This document shows positions 26,993 to 37,232 of a stretch of DNA of 64,000 bases, one piece after another (within the stretch, counting starts at the first letter, position 1; each line of letters opens with the position of its first letter). The notes beneath the pieces are model-generated. The model did not search any database and was not told where the DNA came from. It saw nothing but the letters and a program-made list of their open reading frames with translations. Source of the stretch: Legionella nautarum. GTDB taxonomy: Bacteria > Pseudomonadota > Gammaproteobacteria > Legionellales > Legionellaceae. The translations under genes and the position numbers were made by a program. Where the stretch lies: NCBI RefSeq assembly GCF_001467895.1, contig NZ_LNYO01000013.1:228686-292685 (forward strand), in the 5' to 3' direction.

Positions 26993-28480
26993 GTGTTTAG
27001 GCCCATAACAAGAACTATTATTGGGATCATCTTACTCGCATTGTTTTTATCTGCTTGTATGGTTGGACCTAATTTTCGTACGCCTAGCGGATTTAGGGTT
27101 AAACATTATACTGAAAAACCACTCCCCAAAAAAACGGTTAGTGCTCCATCACGGGGTGGGCAATCACAAAAATTTATTAGCGGAAAGGATCTTCCTGAGC
27201 TTTGGTGGGAATTATTTCGTTCTCCGGCGATCAATTCCCTTATTCGTAAAGGCTTGGCCAATAGTCCTAATTTATCGTCTGCAATGGCTGCCTTACGCCA
27301 AGCCAAAGAAAATTTGAATGCTGAAATTGGTAATACACTTTGGCCGGCTGTGGATTCTCAAAGTTTTGCGCAAAGACAACGCTACTCTACAACAAATATC
27401 GGTGATGTGGGTGGCGCTAGGGCTTTTACTTTTAATCTTTTCAGTACTACTTTGAATCTATCCTATAATGTGGATGTTTTTGGTGGTTCCAGACGAAAAA
27501 TAGAATCACTACGAGCAACTGTTGATAATCAACAATTCGAAGTGATAGCGGCCTACCTTACACTGACCTCAAATATAGTTACTACCGCTATTAATGTGGG
27601 TTCTTTCAGAGAGCAGATTAAGGTAACTCGTGAGCTAATTCGGGAACAACAAACCTTACTCAATATTTTACAGAAACAATTTGAGTTAGGTGGTATTTCA
27701 AAAGCCAATGTATTGACGCAACAAACCTTATTGGAACAGACAAAAGCGACCTTACCCCCTTTGGAAAAAAGCCTGGCGCAAAATGAGCATGCCTTATCGG
27801 TGCTCGCAGGATCGTTTCCTGATGAGCGTCTACCAATTATTGATCTCGATAAATTAAAATTGCCTGTTACTCTCCCGGTAACTGTGCCTTCTCTTCTTAT
27901 TCGACAGCGCCCTGATATCCGTGCTGCTGAGGCTACACTTCATTCAGCTTGTGCTGAAATTGGCGTAGCTACCGCTGCCTTGTTTCCTAAATTGGATATA
28001 ACAGCTTACTATGGCTTTATAAGTACCTCATTGGGAAATTTGTTTTCCCACCAAAATAGTATTTGGAGCATGATGGCTACTGTGACGCAACCAGTGTTCC
28101 ATGGTGGTGCTCTGTTAGCTCAGCGACGTGCGGCGATTGCGGCCTACCAACAAGCCGATGCGCAGTATCGACAAACCGTATTACAAGGTTTTCAAAATGT
28201 AGCAGATGTTTTACGTGCTTTGGAAACCGATGCTCGAGCTTTACAGGCACAAGCTTTAGCAGAAGACTCCGCTCGGCTCTCATTAAAATTGACCATGGAT
28301 CAATATCGTTTAGGTGGAGCTAGTTATATTAATCTCTTAAACGTGCAGCAGCAGTATTTACAAGCCCGAATCAATCGAGTTCAGGCTCAGGCAGTACGTT
28401 ATGCTGATACGGCGGCATTATTTCAAGCATTAGGTGGTGGATGGTGGCATAAACCCTGGTGTGTTAAAGAGTGTTTATGA
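26993..28480 (+). CDS. RND efflux outer-membrane lipoprotein (NodT/OprM family)
   Basis: About 495 residues. The N-terminus is a lipoprotein signal: a hydrophobic run ending in ALFLSACMVGPNF, with Cys as lipidation site. ELWWELFRSPAINSLIRKGLANSPNLSSA, YNVDVFGG, and RPDIRAAEATLHSACAEIGVATAALFPKLDI are standard NodT/OprM motifs. It forms a trimeric outer-membrane channel. The start is taken as GTG 26993, because AAAGGA (26978-26983) is 9 nt from it but abuts the in-frame ATG at 26984; the difference is three residues. First gene of a tripartite efflux operon. Confidence 0.88.
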   Translation: MFRPITRTIIGIILLALFLSACMVGPNFRTPSGFRVKHYTEKPLPKKTVSAPSRGGQSQKFISGKDLPELWWELFRSPAINSLIRKGLANSPNLSSAMAALRQAKENLNAEIGNTLWPAVDSQSFAQRQRYSTTNIGDVGGARAFTFNLFSTTLNLSYNVDVFGGSRRKIESLRATVDNQQFEVIAAYLTLTSNIVTTAINVGSFREQIKVTRELIREQQTLLNILQKQFELGGISKANVLTQQTLLEQTKATLPPLEKSLAQNEHALSVLAGSFPDERLPIIDLDKLKLPVTLPVTVPSLLIRQRPDIRAAEATLHSACAEIGVATAALFPKLDITAYYGFISTSLGNLFSHQNSIWSMMATVTQPVFHGGALLAQRRAAIAAYQQADAQYRQTVLQGFQNVADVLRALETDARALQAQALAEDSARLSLKLTMDQYRLGGASYINLLNVQQQYLQARINRVQAQAVRYADTAALFQALGGGWWHKPWCVKECL

Positions 28481-28533
28481 TTTAATAGGAATCTTTAGTT
28501 AAAATAATTTTGTCTTTTAAGAGAGAGACTTTC

Positions 28534-29667
28534 TTGAAAAAACAAATGGTTATCATGTTAGTTTGTGTGGGGCTTTTGTTCGGGCTAATTTTCGGCTGGA
28601 AGGCATTTAAAACCCTTATGACCGATAAGTATTTAGAGACGATGCAAGAACCCGTCGTAACTGTCTCAACAATGCGCGTAGAGTCTTCCCTTTGGCAACC
28701 TCAATTAAAAGCTGTTGGGACTTTACGTGCTCGCGTGGGTGTGAATGTGACAACCGAACTGGCGGGCATGGTGCAAACGATATCATTTACACCGGGTACT
28801 AAAGTAGAAAAAGGAACTGTCTTAGTGCAGCTTAATGCAGGCTCAGAGCTTGGTTTATTACACGCGCTGGAAGCTCAAGTCGAGTTGGCCAAAATTACTT
28901 ACAATCGTGATAAAGCGCAATATGCCGCACACGCAGTAAGTAAGCAGGTAGTCGACTCTGATGAATGGAATCTCAAAAATTTAGAAGCCCAGGTAGAGCA
29001 ACAGAAGGCAACGACAGAAAAGAAAACGATAAGAGCACCTTTTACAGGCCAATTGGGTATTAATCTAGCCAATCCTGGTCAATACCTCAATGTAGGGGAT
29101 ACGGTCACAACCTTACAAGAGCTTGATCCAATTTATGCTGATTTTAATTTGCCACAGCAATCCATATCACAGGTAAAACTAGGCCAAATTGTAACTATTA
29201 CTAGCGATGCTTTTCCAAAGAGAAAATTCAGAGGGAAAATCACTACGGTACAGCCAGCTATCGACCAAGATACACGCAACGTGCTTGTAGAGGCGACAGT
29301 TCCGAACGCTGACTTAGCCTTAAAACCCGGTATGTTTGTCCACGGAGAAATTGATACGAAAACACCACAAACCTTCTTGACTTTACCTCAATCAGCCGTC
29401 AGCTTTAATTCCTATGGAGATATTGTTTATATCGTTAAAAACAGTGGTAAAAAAGATAAGCAAAACCAACCCATTCTAGTCGTAGAGCAAGTTTTTGTAA
29501 CGGTAGGTGAAACGCGTGGTGATCAAATAGCTATCTTAAAAGGATTAAATTTAGGGGATATTGTCGTCACAAGTGGTCAACTTAAACTCAAAAATGGAAG
29601 TCGTATTGAGATAAACAATAAAATACAGCCAAGTAATCAAATGGCGCCCAAAATAATTGAAAAATAA
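28534..29667 (+). CDS. RND efflux periplasmic adaptor (MexE/MdtA/HlyD family)
   Basis: About 377 residues: one N-terminal membrane anchor (MVIMLVCVGLLFGLIFGW), a lipoyl half-motif (VNVTTELAGMVQTISFTPGTKVEKGTVLVQLN), a coiled-coil hairpin (EAQVELAKITYNRDKAQYAA to NLKNLEAQVEQQKAT), the second lipoyl half (TIRAPFTGQLGINLANPGQYLNVGD) and a beta-barrel. It bridges the inner-membrane pump and outer-membrane channel. The start is taken as TTG 28534 with GAGAGA 7 nt upstream; a TTG at 28510 and an ATG at 28546 are alternatives. 30 bp before the permease gene. Confidence 0.88.
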   Translation: MKKQMVIMLVCVGLLFGLIFGWKAFKTLMTDKYLETMQEPVVTVSTMRVESSLWQPQLKAVGTLRARVGVNVTTELAGMVQTISFTPGTKVEKGTVLVQLNAGSELGLLHALEAQVELAKITYNRDKAQYAAHAVSKQVVDSDEWNLKNLEAQVEQQKATTEKKTIRAPFTGQLGINLANPGQYLNVGDTVTTLQELDPIYADFNLPQQSISQVKLGQIVTITSDAFPKRKFRGKITTVQPAIDQDTRNVLVEATVPNADLALKPGMFVHGEIDTKTPQTFLTLPQSAVSFNSYGDIVYIVKNSGKKDKQNQPILVVEQVFVTVGETRGDQIAILKGLNLGDIVVTSGQLKLKNGSRIEINNKIQPSNQMAPKIIEK

Positions 29668-29697
29668 TCAGCACTAAAAAGTAAGGACCGCAGTAAG

Positions 29698-32600
29698 ATG
29701 CAGTTTACGGATATTTTTATCAAACGACCTGTACTTGCAACAGTAATAAGTCTGTTGCTCTTAGTATTGGGTTTGCGTTCGATAAATTTATTACCGATTA
29801 TGCAATACCCATTTACTGAAAAAGCAATCGTTACCATCTCAACGGTTTATACTGGTGCTGATCCCGCAGTTATTGCTGGTTTTATAACCACTCCAATAGA
29901 AAATTCAGTGGCTCAAGCGAATGGTATTGATTATATGACTTCAACGAGTACGTCAGGTCTGAGTACCATCACCGTTAACCTTCTCTTAAACTATGATCCG
30001 CTGAAAGCCTTATCGGATATTACTACCAAGGTTAATGCGGTTCTTAACCAGTTGCCCAAAAATTCTCAACAACCCGTGATCACTGTTTCAGTAGGACAGA
30101 CGATTCAATCAATGTACATTGGATTTTATAGCGAAGACTTGCCTATTAATAAAATTACTGACTATATAATTCGAGTTGTTCAACCAAAATTACAAGCGAT
30201 AAATGGGGTGCAGAATGCTCAAATTTTAGGAAACCAAACCTTCGCCTTACGGGCATGGTTAGATCCAGTAAAATTGGCAGGTTATGGCATATCGGCTGCT
30301 GAAGTAGGGGCTGCTCTTGCTAACAATGATTTTATCTCGGCGGCCGGCCGTACTGACGGCCAAATGTTCATTCAAAATTTAACTACTAGCACCAATCTCA
30401 CCAATGTTGAGCAATTTAAGAAAATGGTATTGAGGGCTCAAAACGGGGCGATCATTCGCTTAGGAGACGTTGCTGATGTGTCGCTAGGGGCGCAAAACTA
30501 TAATTCGACAGTAAGTTTTGATGGTCGTACCGCCGTTTATATTGGCATTACTGTTGCTCCTTCAGCAAACCTTTTAACTGTTATTGATGATATCAAAAAA
30601 ATATATCCTTCCATTCGCGCTCAATTACCCAAAGGTTTGAACTCGAATATAACCTATGACGCCAGCCTTTTCGTCCAATCGTCTATTAACGAAGTGATAA
30701 TTTCTTTAATGGAAGCATTCTTTATTGTGACCATCGTTATTTTTCTTTTTCTTGGTTCTATACGTTCGGTCATTATTCCTCTCATAGCAATCCCTTTATC
30801 GATTATTGGAACCTTTTTCGTGATGTTGGTACTTGGTTATTCAATCAACTTATTAACCTTACTAGCTTTAGTGTTAGCAATTGGCCTAGTTGTTGACGAT
30901 GCGATTATTGTGGTTGAGAACGTGCAGCGTCATATTGAGGAAGGGCAAACCAAATTTAAAGCAGCAATTCAGGGTGCCGGAGAGTTAGCAAGCCCTATTG
31001 TAGCAATCACCGTAGTATTAATAGCGGTCTATGCACCTATTGGTTTTATGGGCGGATTAACCGGGGCTTTATTTACTGAATTTGCGTTTACGTTGGCGGG
31101 TTCTGTCACTGTTTCAGCGATCGTCGCACTAACCCTTTCTCCAATGATGTGCTCTAAATTTCTTAAGTCCGAAAATGAAGCAGCAAAAGGTCGCTTTATG
31201 ACTACAGTCGATAATTGGCTGAAAAAATTGGAAGAAGGTTATAAAAAATCCTTGGCTAATGCATTGAATTATCTGGCAGTTATTGTTGTTTTTGCTGTCA
31301 TTATTTTGCTGAGTAATTATTTTTTATTTATCACTTCTAATTCAGAACTTGCTCCGCAAGAAGATCAGGGAATTATCATCGCGCAAGTCACTGGTCCTGC
31401 TAATGCCTCCTTAGCACAAACTAAACTTTACTCAAAACAAGTGAATGAGATATTTAAAAAATATCCTGAAACGGACCATGTTTTTGAAGTAAATGGAAAT
31501 AATAATTCACTTAACCAAGCTATCGTTGGAATGGTTTTTAAACCCTGGGATCAGCGAAGGCGCACCTCAAATGAGATTCAACCTCTAGTTCAAGAGCAGC
31601 TCGACCAAATTGCAGGGGCTAAAATAGCCGCTTTCCAATTACCTTCTTTGCCTGGCGGAGGGAGTGGTTTACCCATTCAATTCGTGATTACGACGACAGA
31701 GCCTTTTGAAAAGTTAAATATAGTGTTGCAAAATTTCCTCGCTAAGTCACAAAAAGCCGGTATTTTTGCCTATATCGATCCCGATCTTAAAATTGATAAA
31801 CTTCAAACTAAGATATTGATTGATCGAGATAAGGTATCAGAATTTGGATTAACAATGCAGGATATTGGTAATATCTTCGACTCAGGACTAAGTGAAGGAT
31901 ACATTAATTATTTTGATTTTGCGGGACGTTCCTATCAAGTTATTCCGCAAGTTAAGCGATCAACCCGGCTAAACCCTGATCAGTTACTTAATTATTATTT
32001 AAAAACAAGCCAGGGTGCATCGATACCGCTTTCAACTGTTGCAAGCCTAAAAAGAGAAATTGTTCCTGAATCCCTAACTCATTTTCAACAGCTTAATTCT
32101 GCAACGATTTCGGCAGTTGCTTTCCCGGGTGTCTCTATGGGCGAGGCCCTAGCGACTTTTGCAAAGATTGCAAAAGAAGTATTGCCGCAGGGATACAATA
32201 TTGATTATGCCTCACAGTCTCGCCAATTTATTCAAGAAGGCTCAAGTTTAGTTGTTACTTTCTTCTTTGCTTTACTCATTATCTTTTTATCACTTGCGGC
32301 TTTATTTGAAAGTTTCCGTGATCCCCTCATTGTGTTAATTAGTGTGCCTATGTCAATTTGTGGCGCGATGATTTTTATTAGTCTGGGTGTGGGTAGTGCG
32401 ACCTTGAATATTTATAGCGAAGTGGGTTTGGTCACCTTAATTGGTTTAATTTCTAAACATGGTATTTTGATCGTGGAATTTGCTAATGAACTACAAATCA
32501 GTGGTAAAAAGAAACGAGAGGCTATTCAAATGGCCGCGTCTATTCGTTTGCGGCCAATTTTAATGACTACCGCAGCGATGGTTTTAGGGGTTATCCCTCT

Positions 32601-32784
32601 GATTATCGCTAGCGGCGCTGGCGCTGAAAGTCGATACAACATCGGCCTTGTGATTGCAACCGGGATTTCGATTGGGACCCTGTTTACTTTGTTTGTAGTG
32701 CCGGCCATGTACATGTTGCTAGCAGAGGATCATACCAAAAGGAAAATTATGGGCAAATTAGAAGACGAAGAAATCCTGCCATAA
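29698..32784 (+). CDS. RND multidrug efflux permease (HAE-1 family)
   Basis: 1028 residues with 12 membrane helices and two large periplasmic loops, as in AcrB/MexF. MQFTDIFIKRPVLATVISLLLL is the family N-terminus. The proton-relay Asp pair is in AIGLVVDDAIIVVENVQRHIEEG, and the paired C-terminal helix has EVGLVTLIGLISKHGILIVEFAN with its Lys. The sequence is closest to single-permease MexF/MdtB-type proteins; substrates (drugs, bile-like compounds, metals) cannot be inferred. It completes the operon OMF-MFP-RND; adaptor and permease are adjacent and no local regulator gene is seen. Confidence 0.93.
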   Translation: MQFTDIFIKRPVLATVISLLLLVLGLRSINLLPIMQYPFTEKAIVTISTVYTGADPAVIAGFITTPIENSVAQANGIDYMTSTSTSGLSTITVNLLLNYDPLKALSDITTKVNAVLNQLPKNSQQPVITVSVGQTIQSMYIGFYSEDLPINKITDYIIRVVQPKLQAINGVQNAQILGNQTFALRAWLDPVKLAGYGISAAEVGAALANNDFISAAGRTDGQMFIQNLTTSTNLTNVEQFKKMVLRAQNGAIIRLGDVADVSLGAQNYNSTVSFDGRTAVYIGITVAPSANLLTVIDDIKKIYPSIRAQLPKGLNSNITYDASLFVQSSINEVIISLMEAFFIVTIVIFLFLGSIRSVIIPLIAIPLSIIGTFFVMLVLGYSINLLTLLALVLAIGLVVDDAIIVVENVQRHIEEGQTKFKAAIQGAGELASPIVAITVVLIAVYAPIGFMGGLTGALFTEFAFTLAGSVTVSAIVALTLSPMMCSKFLKSENEAAKGRFMTTVDNWLKKLEEGYKKSLANALNYLAVIVVFAVIILLSNYFLFITSNSELAPQEDQGIIIAQVTGPANASLAQTKLYSKQVNEIFKKYPETDHVFEVNGNNNSLNQAIVGMVFKPWDQRRRTSNEIQPLVQEQLDQIAGAKIAAFQLPSLPGGGSGLPIQFVITTTEPFEKLNIVLQNFLAKSQKAGIFAYIDPDLKIDKLQTKILIDRDKVSEFGLTMQDIGNIFDSGLSEGYINYFDFAGRSYQVIPQVKRSTRLNPDQLLNYYLKTSQGASIPLSTVASLKREIVPESLTHFQQLNSATISAVAFPGVSMGEALATFAKIAKEVLPQGYNIDYASQSRQFIQEGSSLVVTFFFALLIIFLSLAALFESFRDPLIVLISVPMSICGAMIFISLGVGSATLNIYSEVGLVTLIGLISKHGILIVEFANELQISGKKKREAIQMAASIRLRPILMTTAAMVLGVIPLIIASGAGAESRYNIGLVIATGISIGTLFTLFVVPAMYMLLAEDHTKRKIMGKLEDEEILP

Positions 32785-32850
32785 AGTTTATTAACTTTTT
32801 GTTAACACAAATTGCCAATTAGCTATATTTATTAAATTATTGTTAATTAT

Positions 32851-32856
32851 TATACT
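32851..32856 (+). promoter_or_regulatory. Putative -10 of the MFS exporter gene
   Basis: TATACT 30 bp before the MFS start, in a very AT-rich gap after the RND gene that also holds TTAAC/GTTAA. No good -35 is visible. It suggests the MFS gene has its own promoter rather than sharing the efflux operon transcript. Confidence 0.3.
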
Positions 32857-32886
32857 AGAACCATCATTTTTATACAGGAGACTGTC

Positions 32887-34083
32887 ATGGTTTCAAATCT
32901 CCGAGTTGCATGGTTACTTAGTTATATTTCTATCGCTTCTTTTTCAGCGACAATTGTGACTCCAGCTCTTCCCTTTATTCAGTTACAATTTGGTTTACAA
33001 AGTGGGCAGGTTGAATGGGTCGTTTCCGCTTTTTTGATAGGCTATGTTATTGGCCAATTAATTTATGGTCCCTTAGCCAATCGCTGGGGTAGGGTTTATG
33101 CCTTACGCTTTGGTTTAGTAATTAATATGATAGGTATTTTACTTTGTATAACAAGCTTAGCATTTAATAGCTACTGGTTACTCTTAGTGGGTCGCATGAT
33201 CTCCGCTCTAGGGGCCGCGGGTGGTTTAGCTTGTACTTTTATGCTAATTAATGAGTGGTTAGCTGCGGAACAACGTAAGACTGCCATGGCTTATACCATT
33301 TTGTCTTTTACCTTTGGAATCGGTCTAGCCGTAACTTTGGGTGGCCTACTGACGGAATATTGGAATTGGACTTATTGTTTTCCCTTTTTATTTGCTCATG
33401 GCGTGATCATGTTTTTGGGAACCTGGGTTTTTAGCGAAACGTTGCAAAAACCCCAAGCGATCAATCTTGTTACAATGATCCATAATTACAAGCAAGCACT
33501 TTCCTCTGGAACTTTAGTTTTATTCGCTTTAGTAGTAGGTCTTGGTTCTGCAATCGGTTATTGTTTTTCAGCCGCTGGGCCACAGATTGCCAATGATGTA
33601 CTGCATTTATCCGCTGCGGATTATGGTTATTGGAATCTGATCAATATGGTCGGCATGCTGCTAGGAGGACTATGGGCTAAGAAACTACTTAATCAAATCA
33701 AGGCTATTCAAGTTATCAACGTAGGTTTAGGTGGTTGTGCTTTAGGGATTATGAGTATCATGGCGATGAACTATATACACTCAATGTCAGCCGCATGGTT
33801 TTTCCTGAGTACTTTCGTACTTTATTTGTTTACCGGCTTGTTGTTTTCAGGCGGATCGTTTATTGCCTCGAATGCCTTGGCTGATAAAGCGAATAGCTCA
33901 TCAATGATGAGCTTTATCAACATGTCCACCGCTACCGTCGCGGTCGTAATTATGGGGTACCTTAGCGCTAGTCCGTTACAAGCCTTTGTAGGAATTCTTG
34001 GGGTTATGTGGATGATTGTTGCGAGCTTATTATTGTTGAATAGTTTATTGAGAAGAGCTCCCAGGCAAGTTGCTGAGCTCTAA
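32887..34083 (+). CDS. MFS drug exporter, Bcr/CflA-like
   Basis: 398 residues, 12 predicted helices. SATIVTPALPFIQLQFGLQSGQVEWVVSAFLIGYVIGQLIYGPLANRWGRVYALRFG carries the DHA1 motif A equivalent (GPLANRWGRV) and the Bcr/CflA-style first helix pair; RMISALGAAGGLACTFMLINEW resembles motif B. The ribosome site ACAGGAGACTGTC precedes ATG. Likely exports drugs or metabolites by proton antiport. Amino acid export is also known for MFS proteins of Legionella (Pht family), but the sequence looks more like Bcr/CflA. Confidence 0.8.
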   Translation: MVSNLRVAWLLSYISIASFSATIVTPALPFIQLQFGLQSGQVEWVVSAFLIGYVIGQLIYGPLANRWGRVYALRFGLVINMIGILLCITSLAFNSYWLLLVGRMISALGAAGGLACTFMLINEWLAAEQRKTAMAYTILSFTFGIGLAVTLGGLLTEYWNWTYCFPFLFAHGVIMFLGTWVFSETLQKPQAINLVTMIHNYKQALSSGTLVLFALVVGLGSAIGYCFSAAGPQIANDVLHLSAADYGYWNLINMVGMLLGGLWAKKLLNQIKAIQVINVGLGGCALGIMSIMAMNYIHSMSAAWFFLSTFVLYLFTGLLFSGGSFIASNALADKANSSSMMSFINMSTATVAVVIMGYLSASPLQAFVGILGVMWMIVASLLLLNSLLRRAPRQVAEL

Positions 34084-34086
34084 AAC

Positions 34087-34114
34087 AAATTCCGCGGCCT
34101 TGGCCGCGGGATTT
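34087..34114. terminator. Bidirectional hairpin terminator
   Basis: AAATTCCGCGGCC-TT-GGCCGCGGGATTT: a long GC-rich stem flanked by A-runs and T-runs, between the convergent MFS and sdaA genes. It can end transcripts from both sides. Confidence 0.7.
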
Positions 34115-34137
34115 ATGTGTGGGTTTGAAGTAATTTA

Positions 34138-35514
34138 TTAACACTCAGGTTGATTAACCGCCAAACCACCCAATGAGGTTTCCTTATAAATACTCTGCAT
34201 ATCCTCACCGGTTTTTTTCATGGTCTTAATCACTTTATCCAACGAAATTTGATGTTGACCATCACCAATAAGCGCCATCCGTGAAGCATTCACGGCTTTC
34301 ACTGCGCCCATCGCATTGCGTTCAATACAAGGGATTTGCACGAGACCTAAAACTGGATCACAGGTCATACCGAGGTGATGTTCCATAGCAATTTCAGCGG
34401 CATTTTCAATTTGTGCAATGGTGCCGCCTAATACGGCTGTCAAACCTGCAGCGGCCATTGAGGAAGCAACACCGACTTCACCTTGACAACCTACTTCAGC
34501 GCCGGAAATAGACGCGCCTACTTTATAGAGGATACCGATAGCGGCAGCAGTTAGAAAATAAATATAAATATCTTCATCGCTCAGGCGATCATGCGCTTCC
34601 TGGCAATATTTGAGCACCGCAGGAATAATGCCCGCTGCACCATTAGTCGGTGCGGTAACGATTCGTCCTCCCGCTGCGTTTTCTTCATTGACTGCCATAG
34701 CGTATAAATTGAGCCGATTCATAATATCTGATTGCTCAAAAACACTTGGTACGCCTTTGTGCTCGATTAGTTTTTTATATAAATCGGGAGCTCGGCGTTT
34801 TAAATTCAATCCGCCAGGGAGTATGCCAGGGTGTTTGCAGCCATTTTCAATGCATTCATTCATCACTTTGGCTATTGCTAAGATGTCTTTATGAATCGTG
34901 GCTTTATCACGCCAGGTTAACTCATTAGTAATCATTAATTCGGCAATAGTTAGCTGATTATCTTGGCAAAGTTTTAATAACTCTCGCGCTGTAGTAAAAG
35001 GGTAGGGTGGTGGTCTAAGGCTTGAGGAAGACCTATCAAACTCTTCTTCTGTTGTGATAAACCCCCCACCAATCGAATAATAAATTTGACTTATTAGACT
35101 TGTTCCTGAACTATCGTAAGCGGTAAAGCGCATACCATTGCTATGTTTGGGCAATACTTCTTTTTGGAACAATAAAAAATCACTGGGCTCATGAAAAGGG
35201 ATACTCTTTTTCCCGGCAAGAAAAAGGGCTTTCGAATCAATGATTTCATGCATGCGAGGTATCAGGCTTTCCGGTACAACTGTTTCAGGTGCTTTGCCTT
35301 CCAAACCATTTAAAATTGCTTTGTCAGTGCCATGTCCCTTACCTGTTAAAGCTAAAGAACCATAGAGTTCAGTTTTGACTCTTTCTGTTTTATCAAAATA
35401 TTCTTCTTTTTCTAGCAAAGCTAAAAAAGCATTGGCTGCAAGCATAGGGCCTACAGTGTGTGAACTTGATGGACCGATACCTATAGAAAACAAGTCAAAG
35501 AGGCTGATGCTCAT
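34138..35514 (-). CDS. sdaA: L-serine ammonia-lyase, iron-sulfur type
   Basis: 458 residues. [27 protein letters not shown] is the N-terminal SDH beta domain signature; [22 protein letters not shown] follows. The catalytic alpha domain has [22 protein letters not shown] and the [4Fe-4S] cysteines in [18 protein letters not shown] and [22 protein letters not shown]. It deaminates serine to pyruvate and ammonia, feeding the amino-acid-based carbon metabolism typical of Legionella. ATG 35514 is chosen over an upstream TTG because it matches the family N-terminus exactly. Confidence 0.95.
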   Translation of the reverse strand: MSISLFDLFSIGIGPSSSHTVGPMLAANAFLALLEKEEYFDKTERVKTELYGSLALTGKGHGTDKAILNGLEGKAPETVVPESLIPRMHEIIDSKALFLAGKKSIPFHEPSDFLLFQKEVLPKHSNGMRFTAYDSSGTSLISQIYYSIGGGFITTEEEFDRSSSSLRPPPYPFTTARELLKLCQDNQLTIAELMITNELTWRDKATIHKDILAIAKVMNECIENGCKHPGILPGGLNLKRRAPDLYKKLIEHKGVPSVFEQSDIMNRLNLYAMAVNEENAAGGRIVTAPTNGAAGIIPAVLKYCQEAHDRLSDEDIYIYFLTAAAIGILYKVGASISGAEVGCQGEVGVASSMAAAGLTAVLGGTIAQIENAAEIAMEHHLGMTCDPVLGLVQIPCIERNAMGAVKAVNASRMALIGDGQHQISLDKVIKTMKKTGEDMQSIYKETSLGGLAVNQPEC

Positions 35515-35743
35515 AATGAAAAATCCAGGGGTCAAATATGCTAATTTTAGAAGGAAAACACCCTATAAACAATATAATTCATCATAAGTTTTTTCTAATT
35601 ATTATGAGGTAACATCTTGTAAATAACCTCTGATTCGATTTTGCTAATGTCGTCCTCTCTTTTAGAAGCTATCTTGATGAATAGTCGTTAAAAAGAGGGA
35701 TGAGTTCATAGAGCTAAGCGGTGGGATGAATTGTCAACACGAA

Positions 35744-36805
35744 CTAATTTAACCTGTAATAATTATCAGAATCCTTATCTTCTGAGGTCATCATTTCTGT
35801 GGCAATATATCGCATATTTTCTTTAATACAGGCAAAAAACATACTTCTTGATACACTTGCTGACTCAGTGGGGTTATTTGCAACAAACCTTTCATAGGTT
35901 TCAGATAAAAAAGACTCATCGACCCTTAAGGAGAAATGTTGCCGGAACTGCTTAAGCAATCCTAGCCAATATAAACCTAAAGTTGTTGTACAGGCTCCTT
36001 TCAATGCCGAATCAAGCAAATCCTGTACGGTTTTTTCTGCATCACTGTGGATATTCTTGGCCCACAACTGTTGTAATCCTTCTTTTTCTTTTTTAGTTAA
36101 ATTTTCTGATAAGGTCTGACGCAATAATTCATAGCCATATGCGCTTAAACAATCCGTTAAACTATTAGCTGAGCTTGTATTTCTCAACCCACCTTTATGG
36201 CAGCTTAACATCAACATTATTTCAACGGTATCTAAGATAATATATAAGCTATTTACAGTTATTATTGTCGAGGACCCATCTTTAGGTTGAGCATCTAAAT
36301 ATTCTTGATAATGTAATGGATATCGTTTTTTTAACTGAGTGAGGAAGCGCTTTTGATCAGTCTTACTCATGGGTGTTAGTTGCCTATCATCATAACGTAA
36401 ACCTGTTCGTAAAAAACCGTTATTTTTATTAGATAAAAAAATTGTTTCTAACGAAAAAGCTCGAAATTTGTTCTGGTATAAATTTTCGAGAGAAATAAAA
36501 ATATCATCTTTAAGATAAAGTTCTTCCCAGCTTTCTAAAACATAAGAACAGTAAGTATCGTCGAAATATACTCCTGGCATTACAAGGGAGAGGGGATTTC
36601 CCTGATTAATTAATTTTGCCATTGAGTAGGCGGTTTTTGATTTTCTATCACAAGGATTATTAACAAGTAAATGTTGATGTGTAACCCAATTTCTAAATAA
36701 AAATAAAGCCTGCTGTAGTTTGATATGGTTTATATATATTTTTTTTTCTTCTTCTACCTTTCCTTCAACATTAGTCCGAGAGAGCGTTTCGTATTTTTTT
36801 TTCAT
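35744..36805 (-). CDS. Uncharacterised protein behind a PmrA-type promoter; Dot/Icm effector candidate
   Basis: 353 residues; I recognise no family. The N-terminus is highly charged (MKKKYETLSRTNVEGKVEEEKK), the middle looks alpha-helical with a moderately hydrophobic stretch (NSLYIILDTVEIMLMLSCHKGG, near 185-206), and no signal peptide or clear membrane helix is seen. The C-terminus is acidic and polar (MTSEDKDSDNYYRLN), compatible with a Dot/Icm signal but not diagnostic. The strongest clue is upstream: a tandem PmrA-type box with a -10 at the same spacing as in csrA. PmrA directly activates many Legionella effector genes. It stands alone between sdaA and mip, with a 400-bp promoter gap behind it. 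Effector status is inference. Confidence 0.6.
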   Translation of the reverse strand: MKKKYETLSRTNVEGKVEEEKKIYINHIKLQQALFLFRNWVTHQHLLVNNPCDRKSKTAYSMAKLINQGNPLSLVMPGVYFDDTYCSYVLESWEELYLKDDIFISLENLYQNKFRAFSLETIFLSNKNNGFLRTGLRYDDRQLTPMSKTDQKRFLTQLKKRYPLHYQEYLDAQPKDGSSTIITVNSLYIILDTVEIMLMLSCHKGGLRNTSSANSLTDCLSAYGYELLRQTLSENLTKKEKEGLQQLWAKNIHSDAEKTVQDLLDSALKGACTTTLGLYWLGLLKQFRQHFSLRVDESFLSETYERFVANNPTESASVSRSMFFACIKENMRYIATEMMTSEDKDSDNYYRLN

Positions 36806-36876
36806 ATAAAATGTTTAACCTGTAAAGCTTATTTCTAAAGATTAGAAACAAATAAAACCATAGTGAATGACTAATG

Positions 36877-36909
36877 ATTGTATAGAAAAAATATTAACCA
36901 ATTATTAAG
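36877..36909 (-). promoter_or_regulatory. PmrA-type tandem box and -10 of the unknown gene
   Basis: Read on the minus strand: CTTAATAAT-TG-GTTAATATT (36909-36890), two half-sites matching cTTAATatT with the required 2-bp spacer, then 7 nt, then TACAAT (36882-36877). The geometry is the same as in the csrA promoter at 21476-21508. The predicted transcript would start about 65 nt before the ATG at 36805. Confidence 0.72.
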
Positions 36910-37232
36910 AATTGAAGGTTTAGCTTGAAACGGCAAGATTTTTCGCATCATGCTTAAATTTCTATCGGCATAACCTCTGTTTCTGCCTGTGTTTATGATT
37001 TTTTTAATGCAAGGATTTAATAAGCCTCTTTACATTCGCAAATTAACCCGAATAAACAAGGGTTAAAATCGTCGGTAATGAGTAGATGCAGCGTCCTCGC
37101 GAGGGTCCTTGATTGATAGAAAACAATGAAACAAATAAGTGTTTTACTAGTAATTTTATTTAAATTTAGGCAGAATGGGGATGCATTTTTTGCAAAGTTC
37201 TATTCGACGAAAGACAAAAAGGGGAATTGTTT
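36910..37232. other. Intergenic region upstream of mip
   Basis: No gene is seen. It holds a TTAACCC/GGGTTAA hairpin (37043-37066), a perfect 10-bp palindrome CCTCGCGAGG (37095-37104), and an AT-rich stretch before the mip ribosome site (GGGGA). No convincing -35/-10 pair for mip could be fixed by eye. The PmrA-type box just outside this region reads away from mip. Confidence 0.5.

Noticed and set aside
32800-32860. PmrA-type box upstream of the MFS gene
   Set aside because: GTTAATTAT is one half-site only. The position 11 nt upstream (ATTAAATTA) does not match cTTAATatT.
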